64,000 nt of DNA from NCBI RefSeq assembly GCF_023715745.1, contig NZ_JAMBOV010000001.1, positions 682,001 to 746,000 of the forward strand, written 5' to 3'. The DNA is from Microbacterium oleivorans (GTDB lineage Bacteria > Actinomycetota > Actinomycetes > Actinomycetales > Microbacteriaceae). The position numbers and the translations under genes were made by a program. The notes under the pieces were generated by a model, which ran no database searches, was not told the DNA's origin, and was given only the letters and a program-made list of their open reading frames with translations. Positions 49,360 through 57,461 of this stretch are shown in pieces. Numbering within the stretch: the stretch's first letter is position 1; each line of letters opens with the position of its first letter.

Positions 49360-50349
49360 GTGCGCTACGCCAGCTCCATCGCCGACCTCGTCGGCAACAC
49401 CCCCCTCGTCCGGCTGAACTCCGTCACCGAGGGCGTCTCCGCGACCGTCCTCGCCAAGGTGGAGTACTTCAACCCGGGCAGTTCGGCCAAGGATCGCATC
49501 GCGCGAAACATCATCGACGCCGCGGAACGCGACGGGCACCTGAAGCCCGGGGGGACGATCGTCGAGCCCACGAGTGGCAACACCGGGGTCGGGCTCGCCC
49601 TCGTCGCCCTGCAGCGCGGCTACCGCATGATCTTCGTCGTGCCCGACAAGTTCGCGGGCGAGAAGGTCGCCGTCCTCAAGGCGTACGGCGCCGAGATCGT
49701 GATGACGCCGACGAGCGTCCCGCCCGAACATCCCGACTCCTACTACAGCGTCTCCGACCGGCTCGCCGCGGATATCCCGGGGGCGTTCAAGCCGAACCAG
49801 TTCGCGAACCTCAACGGGCCCCGCGGTCACTACGAGACCACAGGCCCCGAAATCTGGCGCGACACGGACGGGCGTGTGACCCACTTCGTCGCCGGTGTCG
49901 GCACGGGCGGGACGATCAGCGGTACGGGCCGCTTCCTCAAGGAGGCGAGCTCCGGCGCGGTCACGGTGGTCGGCGCCGACCCCGAAGGGTCCATCTACTC
50001 CGGCGGGGACATCCACGGATACCTCGTCGAGGGCGTCGGTGAGGACTTCATGCCCGCGACCTTCGACCCGACCGTCGTCGACCGCTACGAGCGGGTGGGC
50101 GATGCCGAATCCTTCTCGATGACCCGCCGCCTCGCCCGTGAGGAGGGGCTGCTCGTCGGCGGCTCGTCGGGGATGGCGGTCGTCGCCGCGCTGCGTGTCG
50201 CGCGCGATCTGCCTGGGGATGCCGTCATGGTCGTCCTTCTGCCCGACCACGGTCGCGGCTACCTCAGCAAGATCTACGACGACGGCTGGATGACCGATCA
50301 CGGCTTCTCCGTCGCCACCGAACCCAAGACCACCGGGAGCCTCGCATGA
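49360..50349 (+). CDS. Cystathionine beta-synthase-type PLP enzyme without CBS domains
   Basis: A 329-residue fold-type II PLP enzyme. YFNPGSSAKDRIARNIID carries Lys44, GTIVEPTSGNTGVGLAL the substrate loop, and GVGTGGTISGTGRFL the phosphate cup. The SVPPEHPDSYYSVSDRLA and YLSKIYDDGWMTDHGF segments match cystathionine beta-synthase more than cysteine synthase. The usual C-terminal Bateman (paired CBS) module is absent: the chain ends about 15 residues after the core. It would join serine and homocysteine into cystathionine; a cysteine synthase role cannot be excluded. GTG start at 49360; the stop overlaps the next gene (ATGA). Confidence 0.85.
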   Translation: MRYASSIADLVGNTPLVRLNSVTEGVSATVLAKVEYFNPGSSAKDRIARNIIDAAERDGHLKPGGTIVEPTSGNTGVGLALVALQRGYRMIFVVPDKFAGEKVAVLKAYGAEIVMTPTSVPPEHPDSYYSVSDRLAADIPGAFKPNQFANLNGPRGHYETTGPEIWRDTDGRVTHFVAGVGTGGTISGTGRFLKEASSGAVTVVGADPEGSIYSGGDIHGYLVEGVGEDFMPATFDPTVVDRYERVGDAESFSMTRRLAREEGLLVGGSSGMAVVAALRVARDLPGDAVMVVLLPDHGRGYLSKIYDDGWMTDHGFSVATEPKTTGSLA

Positions 50350-51503
50350 GTGCACAGTCCTCTGCTCGCGGCTTCGCGAGCCTCGCCGTCCACGCCGGTC
50401 AGGAGCCTGACCAGACGACCGGCGCGGTCATCCCGCCGGTTCACTTCTCGACCACCTTCGCGCAGGACGGCATCGGCGGTCTGCGCGGCGGGTACGAGTA
50501 CGGCCGCAGCGGCAACCCGACCCGCACCGCGCTGCAGACGCAGCTGGCCGCGATCGAGGGCGGCGCGCACGCGCTGTCGTTCGCCTCGGGGCTCGCGGCC
50601 GAGGACGCCCTTCTCCGTGCCGTCCTCCGTCCCGGCGACGAGGTGCTGCTGGGCAACGACGTCTACGGCGGCACGTTCCGCCTGATCTCGCGTGTGCTCG
50701 GCGACTGGGGCGTGAAGCTGCGCGTCGTCGACATGAGCGACCCCGAGGCCGTCCGGGCGGCGGTCGCTGAGCGAGCGCCGCGCATCCTCTGGGTCGAGAC
50801 GCCGTCGAACCCGCTGCTGCGCATCACCGACATCGCGGGCCTCGCCGAGATCGGGCACGGTGTCGGTGCGCTCGTCGTCGTCGACAACACCTTCGCCACC
50901 CCCGCATTGCAGCGCCCGCTGTCGTTCGGCGCGGACGTCGTCGTGCACTCCACGACCAAGTACCTCGGCGGCCACTCCGACGTCGTCGGGGGCGCGCTCG
51001 TGCTGAACGACGAGGAGCTGGCTGAGAAGATCGGCTTCCTCCAGTTCGCGGTCGGCGCCGTGTCCGGACCCCTGGACGCGTGGCTCACGACGCGCGGCAT
51101 CAAGACGCTCGCCGTGCGCATGCGCCAGCACAGCGAGAACGGCATGGCCGTGGCATCCTTCCTCGACGGACACGATCGGGTCGCGCGGGTGTACTACCCC
51201 GGCCTGTCGTCGCACCCCGGGCACGAGCTCGCGTCGCGGCAGATGACCGGCTTCGGCGGCATCGTCTCGCTCGCGCTCGAGTCGGGCGAGGCCGCACGAC
51301 GATTCGCGGAGTCGCTGCGTCTGTTCACGCTCGCGGAGTCGCTCGGAGGCGTCGAGTCGCTCGTGAACTACCCCGACGCGATGACGCACGCCTCCGTTCG
51401 CGGCACGGAGGCGGCTGTCCCCGTCGAGGTCGTGCGCCTGTCGGTGGGGATCGAGGACTCCGCCGACCTGCTCGCCGACATCGAGCAGGCCCTGCAGGCC
51501 TGA
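50346..51503 (+). CDS. Cystathionine gamma-synthase/gamma-lyase
   Basis: A 385-residue Cys/Met-metabolism PLP enzyme. The N-terminal FASLAVHAGQEPDQTTGAVIPP, YGRSGNPTRTALQTQLA, ALSFASGLAAED, Lys205 in VVHSTTKYLGGHSDVVGG and SLGGVESLVNYPDAMTHAS are the family motifs. It is coupled to the upstream cystathionine beta-synthase-type gene, which favours the lyase direction (cystathionine to cysteine). Sequence alone does not separate synthase from lyase. Confidence 0.92.
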   Translation: MSAQSSARGFASLAVHAGQEPDQTTGAVIPPVHFSTTFAQDGIGGLRGGYEYGRSGNPTRTALQTQLAAIEGGAHALSFASGLAAEDALLRAVLRPGDEVLLGNDVYGGTFRLISRVLGDWGVKLRVVDMSDPEAVRAAVAERAPRILWVETPSNPLLRITDIAGLAEIGHGVGALVVVDNTFATPALQRPLSFGADVVVHSTTKYLGGHSDVVGGALVLNDEELAEKIGFLQFAVGAVSGPLDAWLTTRGIKTLAVRMRQHSENGMAVASFLDGHDRVARVYYPGLSSHPGHELASRQMTGFGGIVSLALESGEAARRFAESLRLFTLAESLGGVESLVNYPDAMTHASVRGTEAAVPVEVVRLSVGIEDSADLLADIEQALQA

Positions 51504-51592
51504 CCCGGCCGGCCGGCGTCCGACCCGCCCGCGCGACGGCGTGTCGGCACGAATCTCCGTTGTTCAGCCGCGGTGAGGTTCTCGCTCGGCGA

Positions 51593-51598
51593 TAGCGT
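51593..51598 (+). promoter_or_regulatory. -10 element, leaderless promoter of the oxidoreductase gene
   Basis: TAGCGT lies 6 nt before the ATG at 51605; no ribosome-binding site. Confidence 0.6.
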
Positions 51599-51604
51599 GG
51601 CCGG

Positions 51605-52588
51605 ATGACACACGCACGATGGGCCATCCTCGGTGCCGGCGCGATCAGCGGCGACTTCGCCCACGCCCTGCCCGACTCCGATCTCGGCAGACTGTACGCG
51701 GTCGGCGCGCGAGACGTCTCGCGGGCGGAGGAGTTCGCCGCCGCGCACGGCGCGACCGTCGTGGGGACGTACGACGAGATCCTCGAGCGCGACGACATCG
51801 ACGCGGTGTACGTCGGCACAGTGCACACCACGCACACGGAGCTCGTGCAGCGGGCGCTGGACGCCGGCAAGGCGGTGCTGTGCGAGAAGCCGCTCGGGGT
51901 CGATCCCGCCGAGACGGATGCCGCCGTCGCCGCAGCTCGCCGCGCCGGACTGCCCCTCGTCGAGGCCTTCAAGTACCGCTTCGGTCCGTTCGCCGACCGG
52001 CTGCGCGAGCTCGTCGCGGGGGGCGCCCTCGGTGATCTGGTCGAGATCGAGTCCTCCCTCGGCTTCGCCGCCGGGGATCGGACGGGGCGCCTGTTCGATC
52101 CCGCGACCGCGGGGGGCGCGATCCTCGACGTCGGCTGCTATCCGATATCGCTCGTCGTCGGCGTGGCCGCCTGGGCGGGGCACGACCTGGACGAACTGGC
52201 CGTGCAGGCGGTGGCCGGCACGATCGGCGAGACCGGCGTCGACGAGAGCGCCGCGGCATCCGTCGACCTCGGCGGCGCCTCGGCGAACATCCGCACCGCG
52301 ATCGTGCACGACCTGCCGCGGCTGACGCGCATCGTCGGGCGAGAGGCGAGCCTGGAGATCCCCAACGTGTGGGGAAGCCGGACCGACAGCACCGCGGCGG
52401 CCACCCTCATCCGGACCGACGGCACCCGCGAGGAGATCGAGGTGCCGACCGTGCAGCCGATGGCTGCCGAGGCGGATGCCACGATCCGCGCCCTCCGCGA
52501 GGGGCGGGTCGAGGCGCCCGAGATCCCCTGGGCCGAGACCCAGGCGATCGCGCGCCTGCTCGCGCAGTGGCGCGACGGCATCGAGTGA
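51605..52588 (+). CDS. Gfo/Idh/MocA-family oxidoreductase
   Basis: A 327-residue NAD(P)-binding oxidoreductase. ARWAILGAGAISGDFAHALP is the Rossmann motif, VLCEKPLGVDPAETDAAVAAA carries the conserved lysine, and GGAILDVGCYPISLVVGVA is the C-domain signature. It resembles dihydrodiol/xylose-dehydrogenase-like members. The substrate is unknown. Monocistronic by its own leaderless promoter and a convergent gene 3 bp downstream. Confidence 0.9.
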   Translation: MTHARWAILGAGAISGDFAHALPDSDLGRLYAVGARDVSRAEEFAAAHGATVVGTYDEILERDDIDAVYVGTVHTTHTELVQRALDAGKAVLCEKPLGVDPAETDAAVAAARRAGLPLVEAFKYRFGPFADRLRELVAGGALGDLVEIESSLGFAAGDRTGRLFDPATAGGAILDVGCYPISLVVGVAAWAGHDLDELAVQAVAGTIGETGVDESAAASVDLGGASANIRTAIVHDLPRLTRIVGREASLEIPNVWGSRTDSTAAATLIRTDGTREEIEVPTVQPMAAEADATIRALREGRVEAPEIPWAETQAIARLLAQWRDGIE

Positions 52589-52591
52589 CCC

Positions 52592-53173
52592 TCAGCGCCC
52601 GCGCCGCCACCACCGGCGCGCGGGCCGCTCGGATCCCGCCGGGGGAGCGGATGCCGCGGCGCGAGCCTCGCGCCGGGCGCGCCACGCGGCGACCTCCGCG
52701 TCGGGGTCGCGCGTCGGGGTGACGACCGGCGGCCCGCCGAGCAACTGCCGGCGCGCCTCGACGACGCGTCGGGAGAAGTCCTCGGTGTACTCGCGGACAT
52801 CCTCCTCGCGGTGGAAGGCGTCGACCCGATCCTCGAACTCGGCGTGCTCGATGCGCAGACGGAGGGCGGGCGGGCCGAGGCCGGACAGCTGTTCGGTCTG
52901 GATCTTGCGCTTGATCCACCAGTCGGGGTCGTGAGACCCGCCGAGCCCCTCGAGCGGCTTGCCGGCGCCGGGCAGATCGTCGAAGTCGCCGCGGCGAATC
53001 GCCTGCTGGATGGCGGTCTCGACGTACATCGCACGTTCGGTCCCCGTGGGCGTGCCCGCGTGCCGTTCCGGTTCGGCGGGCACCTCGTCGCCGTGCTCGC
53101 GCGCGGCCCGATCGACCCGGTATCGCGCCGCACGAAGGCGGGGGTCCTCATCCATGCCGTGGTCATCGGCCAT
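52592..53173 (-). CDS. DUF1992 (DnaJ-homologue subfamily C28-like) domain protein
   Basis: A 193-residue cytosolic protein with the DUF1992 domain: YVETAIQQAIRRGDFDDLPG, AGKPLEGLGGSHDPDWWIKR and KIQTEQLSGLGPPALRLRIE. Function unknown. The C-terminal tail is Arg/Ala-rich. TACCCT lies exactly 6 nt before the ATG, giving another leaderless gene. It is divergent from the PadR operon. Confidence 0.88.
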   Translation of the reverse strand: MADDHGMDEDPRLRAARYRVDRAAREHGDEVPAEPERHAGTPTGTERAMYVETAIQQAIRRGDFDDLPGAGKPLEGLGGSHDPDWWIKRKIQTEQLSGLGPPALRLRIEHAEFEDRVDAFHREEDVREYTEDFSRRVVEARRQLLGGPPVVTPTRDPDAEVAAWRARREARAAASAPPAGSERPARRWWRRGR

Positions 53174-53179
53174 TCACCC

Positions 53180-53185
53180 AGGGTA
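53180..53185 (-). promoter_or_regulatory. -10 element, leaderless promoter of the DUF1992 gene
   Basis: TACCCT on the minus strand, followed by 6 nt and the ATG at 53173. Confidence 0.6.
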
Positions 53186-53212
53186 CGGCGCGCTGCTCTT
53201 GCATCGGCGTTG

Positions 53213-53252
53213 CCGGGTATGCATATACTCAGAAAACACATACCCGGTATGC
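53213..53252 (+). promoter_or_regulatory. PadR operon promoter with flanking inverted repeat
   Basis: CCGGGTATG (53213-53221) and CATACCCGG (53239-53247) form a 9-bp perfect inverted repeat around a strong -10, TATACT (53224-53229). GTATGC also occurs directly at 53217-53222 and 53247-53252. The layout suits repression by the PadR protein encoded 15 bp downstream. Confidence 0.7.
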
Positions 53253-53266
53253 AGCGAGGAGTTCCG

Positions 53267-53884
53267 ATGTCGGTACGTTCGAGCCTCTTGGCGATCCTGG
53301 ATCAGGGTCCCTGTTACGGCTACCAGCTGCGTGCGGAGTTCGATCGCCGCACCGGGTCGACCTGGCCCCTCAATGTCGGCCAGATCTACAACACCCTCGA
53401 CCGCCTCGAGCGCGACGGGCTGGTCGAGAAGGGCGACGTCGACGAGCAGGGCCACGTGTACTGGCAGATCACGGACGCCGGATCCGCCGAGGTCCGGGAG
53501 TGGCTCGACGCTCCCGTGGAGCGATCCCAGGGGACGCGCGACGAACTGGCGATCAAGCTCGCCGTCGCCGCGACGCTGCCGGGCGTCGATCTCTCCACCG
53601 TGATCCAGCGTCAACGGTCTGCGTCGCTCCTGCAGCTGCAGGAGCTGAATCGCGCCAAGTACGCCGGCGCGAACCCCGACGGACCCGAGGAGCTCGCGTG
53701 GTCCCTCGTCGTCGATTCGATGATCTTCTCCGCCGAGGCCGAGGTGCGATGGCTCGACCACACCGAGCAACGGCTCGCGCGGCATCCTCACCGCACGATG
53801 GGGCTGGAGCTGTCCACCGAGACACCCAAGCGGGGAAGGCCTGCCAAATCCGAGGCGGGCACAGCCGAGGCGGTCATTCGATGA
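53267..53884 (+). CDS. PadR-family regulator
   Basis: A 205-residue PadR repressor: [40 protein letters not shown] and [20 protein letters not shown] make the winged helix, and the C-terminal helices ([35 protein letters not shown]) the dimerisation part. A basic tail ([13 protein letters not shown]) includes an AT-hook-like RGRP. ATG 53267 has a GAGGAG site. It overlaps the ABC ATPase gene (ATGA), a common arrangement for multidrug or antimicrobial-peptide ABC exporters. Confidence 0.92.
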   Translation: MSVRSSLLAILDQGPCYGYQLRAEFDRRTGSTWPLNVGQIYNTLDRLERDGLVEKGDVDEQGHVYWQITDAGSAEVREWLDAPVERSQGTRDELAIKLAVAATLPGVDLSTVIQRQRSASLLQLQELNRAKYAGANPDGPEELAWSLVVDSMIFSAEAEVRWLDHTEQRLARHPHRTMGLELSTETPKRGRPAKSEAGTAEAVIR

Positions 53885-54600
53885 GCGCCGCCGTCCTGCA
53901 GCTGGTGGGGGTCACGCAGCAGTACGGCGAGGGCGAGACGAGCGTCTCGGCATTGTCGGGCGTCGATCTGACGGTCGACAAGGGGGAGCTCGTCGCGATC
54001 ATGGGAGCGTCCGGTTCGGGCAAATCCACGCTTCTGTCGATCGCAGGCGGGTTGCAGAAGCCCACCAGCGGCGAAGTCGTCGTCGAGGGGACGTACCTCT
54101 CGACGGCGACACGTCGCGATCTCGCGCAGCTCCGGCGGCGCTCCCTGGGGTTCGTCTTCCAGGACTTCAATCTCATCCCGACCCTCACGGCGGTCGAGAA
54201 CGTGACGCTGCCGCTGGAGCTCGACGGCTTCCGGGCCCGGGTGGCGCGCCGTGCGGGTCGGGATGCCCTTGCCTCGGTCGGTCTCGAGGACAAGCTCGAT
54301 TCCTATCCCGACGACCTGTCGGGAGGGCAGCAGCAGCGCGTCGCGATCGCCCGTGCGGTCGTCGGCGGCCGCCGGTTGATCCTCGCTGACGAGCCGACCG
54401 GTGCGCTCGACTCGGTCACGGGGGAGGCGGTCATGAAGATGATCCGCAGCCGCGTCGACCAGGGGGCCGCCGGCATCCTCGTCACCCATGAACCGCGGCA
54501 CGCGGCGTGGGCGGACCGCATCGTCTTCCTGCGCGACGGCCGCATCGTCGACGAGTCGCAGCGCCGCGGCGCCGACGCACTGCTCTCGGACGCGCGATGA
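53881..54600 (+). CDS. ABC transporter ATP-binding protein (MacB/LolD type)
   Basis: A 239-residue ATPase. Walker A GASGSGKS is at residues 42-49, the Q-loop in [20 protein letters not shown], the signature [14 protein letters not shown] and Walker [15 protein letters not shown] follow. It powers the FtsX-like permease encoded next; start and stop overlap the neighbouring genes by 4 bp. Confidence 0.95.
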   Translation: MSAAVLQLVGVTQQYGEGETSVSALSGVDLTVDKGELVAIMGASGSGKSTLLSIAGGLQKPTSGEVVVEGTYLSTATRRDLAQLRRRSLGFVFQDFNLIPTLTAVENVTLPLELDGFRARVARRAGRDALASVGLEDKLDSYPDDLSGGQQQRVAIARAVVGGRRLILADEPTGALDSVTGEAVMKMIRSRVDQGAAGILVTHEPRHAAWADRIVFLRDGRIVDESQRRGADALLSDAR

Positions 54601-57446
54601 CCGCCGTGCAGGACCGGCCCCGAGCGGATGCCGGGGCGCGCCGTCGCGCGGAGCGACCCAAGCCGTCGCGCACAGCCCGCCTGCGTGTCTCGGCGCGCAT
54701 CGCACGTCGTCAGGTGCGCCGGACGTGGGTGTCGTCGCTGTTGATCATGTCGCTCATCGCCCTGCCGATCGCCGGGATGGCGGGGGTCGCGGTGTTCGTC
54801 GCGAGCATGATGCCGACGGTCGACGAGCGACTCTCGGCCGACCTCGGACAGATGGAGGCGTGGGTCGCGCCCCTGGGAGCCGCGGACGCCGGGTTCTGGC
54901 AGGTACCGACCGACCCCTACACGTCAGGCTACGGCGACGGATGGGGGAGCGGGAACGAAGAGGTCACAGCCGTCGACCCCGTTTCCGTGCTGCCCGCGGG
55001 CACCGAGACCCTCGAGGTCTCGAACGGTCGCGAGCGCATCGAGACGACGGCGGGCATCGCTGCCGTGTCGGCCTGGGGAGGCGCGGTCGGCGATCCTCGG
55101 TTCTCGCCGCGCTTCGAGATGCTCTCCGGGAGGGCGCCGACCGGTGCCGGAGAGGTGATGGTCACCCCCGCGACGTTGGACCGCGTCGGCGCACGGGTCG
55201 GCGGCACGCTCACGCTCGTGGACGGTGGCGATGCGGTCACCATCGTGGGGACGTTCGACGACAACACGCTTCCCGACGTCGACAGCGCCCTCGCCTTCGC
55301 GGACCCCGACCGGTACGACGAGGCGAAGTGGTACCTGCCGGAGACGCCCCTGTCGTGGCCTCAGGTCCAAGAGCTCAACGAGGTCGGCATCGCCGCCTAC
55401 TCGCGCGAGGTCGTGCTCGACCCGCCGTCGTTCACCTACCCCGATGGGACCGAGCCGTACACCGCTGCGACCGCCGAGGCGCAGCAGTACCTCTCACTGA
55501 CCGCAGCGCTCGGAGCCGGCGGACTCGCCGCGGCGTACATGGTCGTCATGCTTGCCGGGGCAGCTTTCGCCGTGAGCGCGCGGCGTCAGCAACGGGCCCT
55601 CGCCATCGCCGCCAGCGTCGGGGCCGAGCCAACCGATCTCCAGCGGGTGGTCCTCCTTCAGGGCACCTTCTTGGGCCTCGTCGGAGGCACCGTGGGGCTC
55701 GTCGCCGGAATCGGGCTCGCGGCACTCGTCATCGCCCTGACCGACAACGGCTCGGCGACCCAGTTCTGGGGCTTCCACGTCCCATGGGTTCTGCTGATCG
55801 CCATACTCCTGTTCGCGACGGTGGTGGGGACCGCGTCGGCCTTCGTCCCGGCCCGCTCGGTCGGACGTTCCGACACGATCAGCGCTCTTCGCGGCGCGCG
55901 TAGACCCCAGCGGGTGCGGGCTTCCCGCCCTCTCTGGGGATCGCTCCTCATCGGGGTCGGAGCGACCGTGACGGTCCTGTGCGGTCTCGCCGCGGCTGCC
56001 GTGGCGACCGACATCGACCTCGCCTGGGATTCGCCGCTTCGATGGCTGCCGATCGTCGGCATCATCGCCGGCCCCGTCCTCGCACAGATCGGCATACTCA
56101 TCTCCGGCCGGTGGCTGCTGTGGCTGGCGTCGCGGCTGTTGTCCCGGTTGGGCATCGCCGCTCGTATCGCCGCGCGTGATGCCGTCGCCAACGGAGCGCG
56201 CACGGTTCCCGCCTTCGCCGCCATCGGTGCGACCGTGTTCGTCGGCATCTTCGCCGTGGGTCTCGGCATGATGTCAGCGGGTCAATCGGAGCGAACGTAC
56301 ACCTATGCCGCCCCGCTCGGGACGGCGTACGCCGAGGTCTACTCGAACGACGTGGAGCCGCTCTCGCCCCAGGTCGCCTCTACAGCGACCGCAGAGGTCG
56401 CCGATGCGCTCCACAGCGCCGGCGCGACGTCGACCGCGGTCGTGCAGCGGCAGCAGCCGACGTGGGCGGAGGACGAGGCGGATATACCCGCGGAGGCTGA
56501 GCGTGCCGTCGCCCTCACGCCGGATTCCTTCCTCATCGACCAGAACGACCCCCAGGGTGGCTGGAGTCACTTCGGGGATCAGACGAACAACATCCACGTG
56601 ATCGAACCAGGCGACCTCGCGACCATCATGGGCACGACCCTCTCGGCATCCGATCGCGCCGCGTACGAGAACGGTGCGGCCGTCGTCGCGGACGACCGTC
56701 TGATCGTCGACGGCGTGATCGACATCGCCGCCTGGCCGGAGCGAGCCTGGCAGTTCGGCCGCGCACCCGACAACCATTACCGTCCTACCCCCGGGCAGGA
56801 CGTCGAGGAGCCGTCCTGGGAGCGGCAGGCTCGGGCCATCGGGGTCGATGCTCGAGAGCAGGGGATCGCCGTCGCGATCACTCCTGAGACGGCGGCCGAG
56901 TGGGGACTCCAGGTGGTCGGCAGCGGCGTGTACGCCGTGTTCCCGGAGGGTGCGGAGGTTGCGACCGGCGACCGGCTGAACGCGCTGTCGGAGTCGCTGA
57001 CGACCGAGTCGTACGGCGTCTGGATCTATCGGGAGAACGGCCCCGCGGATCCGTCCTCCTGGCTCGTCCCCCTCCTCGCTGCCGTCGCGGTCCTCGTCCT
57101 CGGCGCGAGCGCCGTCGCTCTCGGCCTCGCGCGCTTCGAGCGTCGACCCGACGACGCGACGCTCGCGGCCGTCGGGGGCACGCCGGGACTGCGGCGCCGC
57201 ATCGGACTGTGGCAGGGTCTCGTGATCGCCGGCTTCGGCACATTCGCGGGCGCCGCCGCGGGCATCCTTCCTCCCATCGGGTTCTGGCTGCAGTCGCAGA
57301 CCGCCTACGAGCCCATGAACCTCGCAGACATCCCATGGTGGTTGTTGGGGGCGCTCGCCGTCGCGCTGCCGCTGGGCATCGCCGCGGTGAACTGGCTCGT
57401 GCCGCCGCGCGAGCCCGAGCTCACGCGACGGAACGTCATCGCGTGA
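54597..57446 (+). CDS. FtsX-like ABC permease, large type
   Basis: A 949-residue membrane protein with two FtsX-like modules. A first helix (SSLLIMSLIALPIAGMAGVA) is followed by a large extracytoplasmic domain, then three helices starting at about residue 300 (GAGGLAAAYMVVMLAGAAFA); further helices, a second extracytoplasmic domain, and a final set of three (VPLLAAVAVLVLGASAVALG onward). It probably exports or extracts an amphipathic compound or peptide. The cargo cannot be inferred. Ends convergently 15 bp from the aminotransferase gene. Confidence 0.9.
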   Translation: MTAVQDRPRADAGARRRAERPKPSRTARLRVSARIARRQVRRTWVSSLLIMSLIALPIAGMAGVAVFVASMMPTVDERLSADLGQMEAWVAPLGAADAGFWQVPTDPYTSGYGDGWGSGNEEVTAVDPVSVLPAGTETLEVSNGRERIETTAGIAAVSAWGGAVGDPRFSPRFEMLSGRAPTGAGEVMVTPATLDRVGARVGGTLTLVDGGDAVTIVGTFDDNTLPDVDSALAFADPDRYDEAKWYLPETPLSWPQVQELNEVGIAAYSREVVLDPPSFTYPDGTEPYTAATAEAQQYLSLTAALGAGGLAAAYMVVMLAGAAFAVSARRQQRALAIAASVGAEPTDLQRVVLLQGTFLGLVGGTVGLVAGIGLAALVIALTDNGSATQFWGFHVPWVLLIAILLFATVVGTASAFVPARSVGRSDTISALRGARRPQRVRASRPLWGSLLIGVGATVTVLCGLAAAAVATDIDLAWDSPLRWLPIVGIIAGPVLAQIGILISGRWLLWLASRLLSRLGIAARIAARDAVANGARTVPAFAAIGATVFVGIFAVGLGMMSAGQSERTYTYAAPLGTAYAEVYSNDVEPLSPQVASTATAEVADALHSAGATSTAVVQRQQPTWAEDEADIPAEAERAVALTPDSFLIDQNDPQGGWSHFGDQTNNIHVIEPGDLATIMGTTLSASDRAAYENGAAVVADDRLIVDGVIDIAAWPERAWQFGRAPDNHYRPTPGQDVEEPSWERQARAIGVDAREQGIAVAITPETAAEWGLQVVGSGVYAVFPEGAEVATGDRLNALSESLTTESYGVWIYRENGPADPSSWLVPLLAAVAVLVLGASAVALGLARFERRPDDATLAAVGGTPGLRRRIGLWQGLVIAGFGTFAGAAAGILPPIGFWLQSQTAYEPMNLADIPWWLLGALAVALPLGIAAVNWLVPPREPELTRRNVIA

Positions 57447-57461
57447 GCGCGGGAGGCCGTG

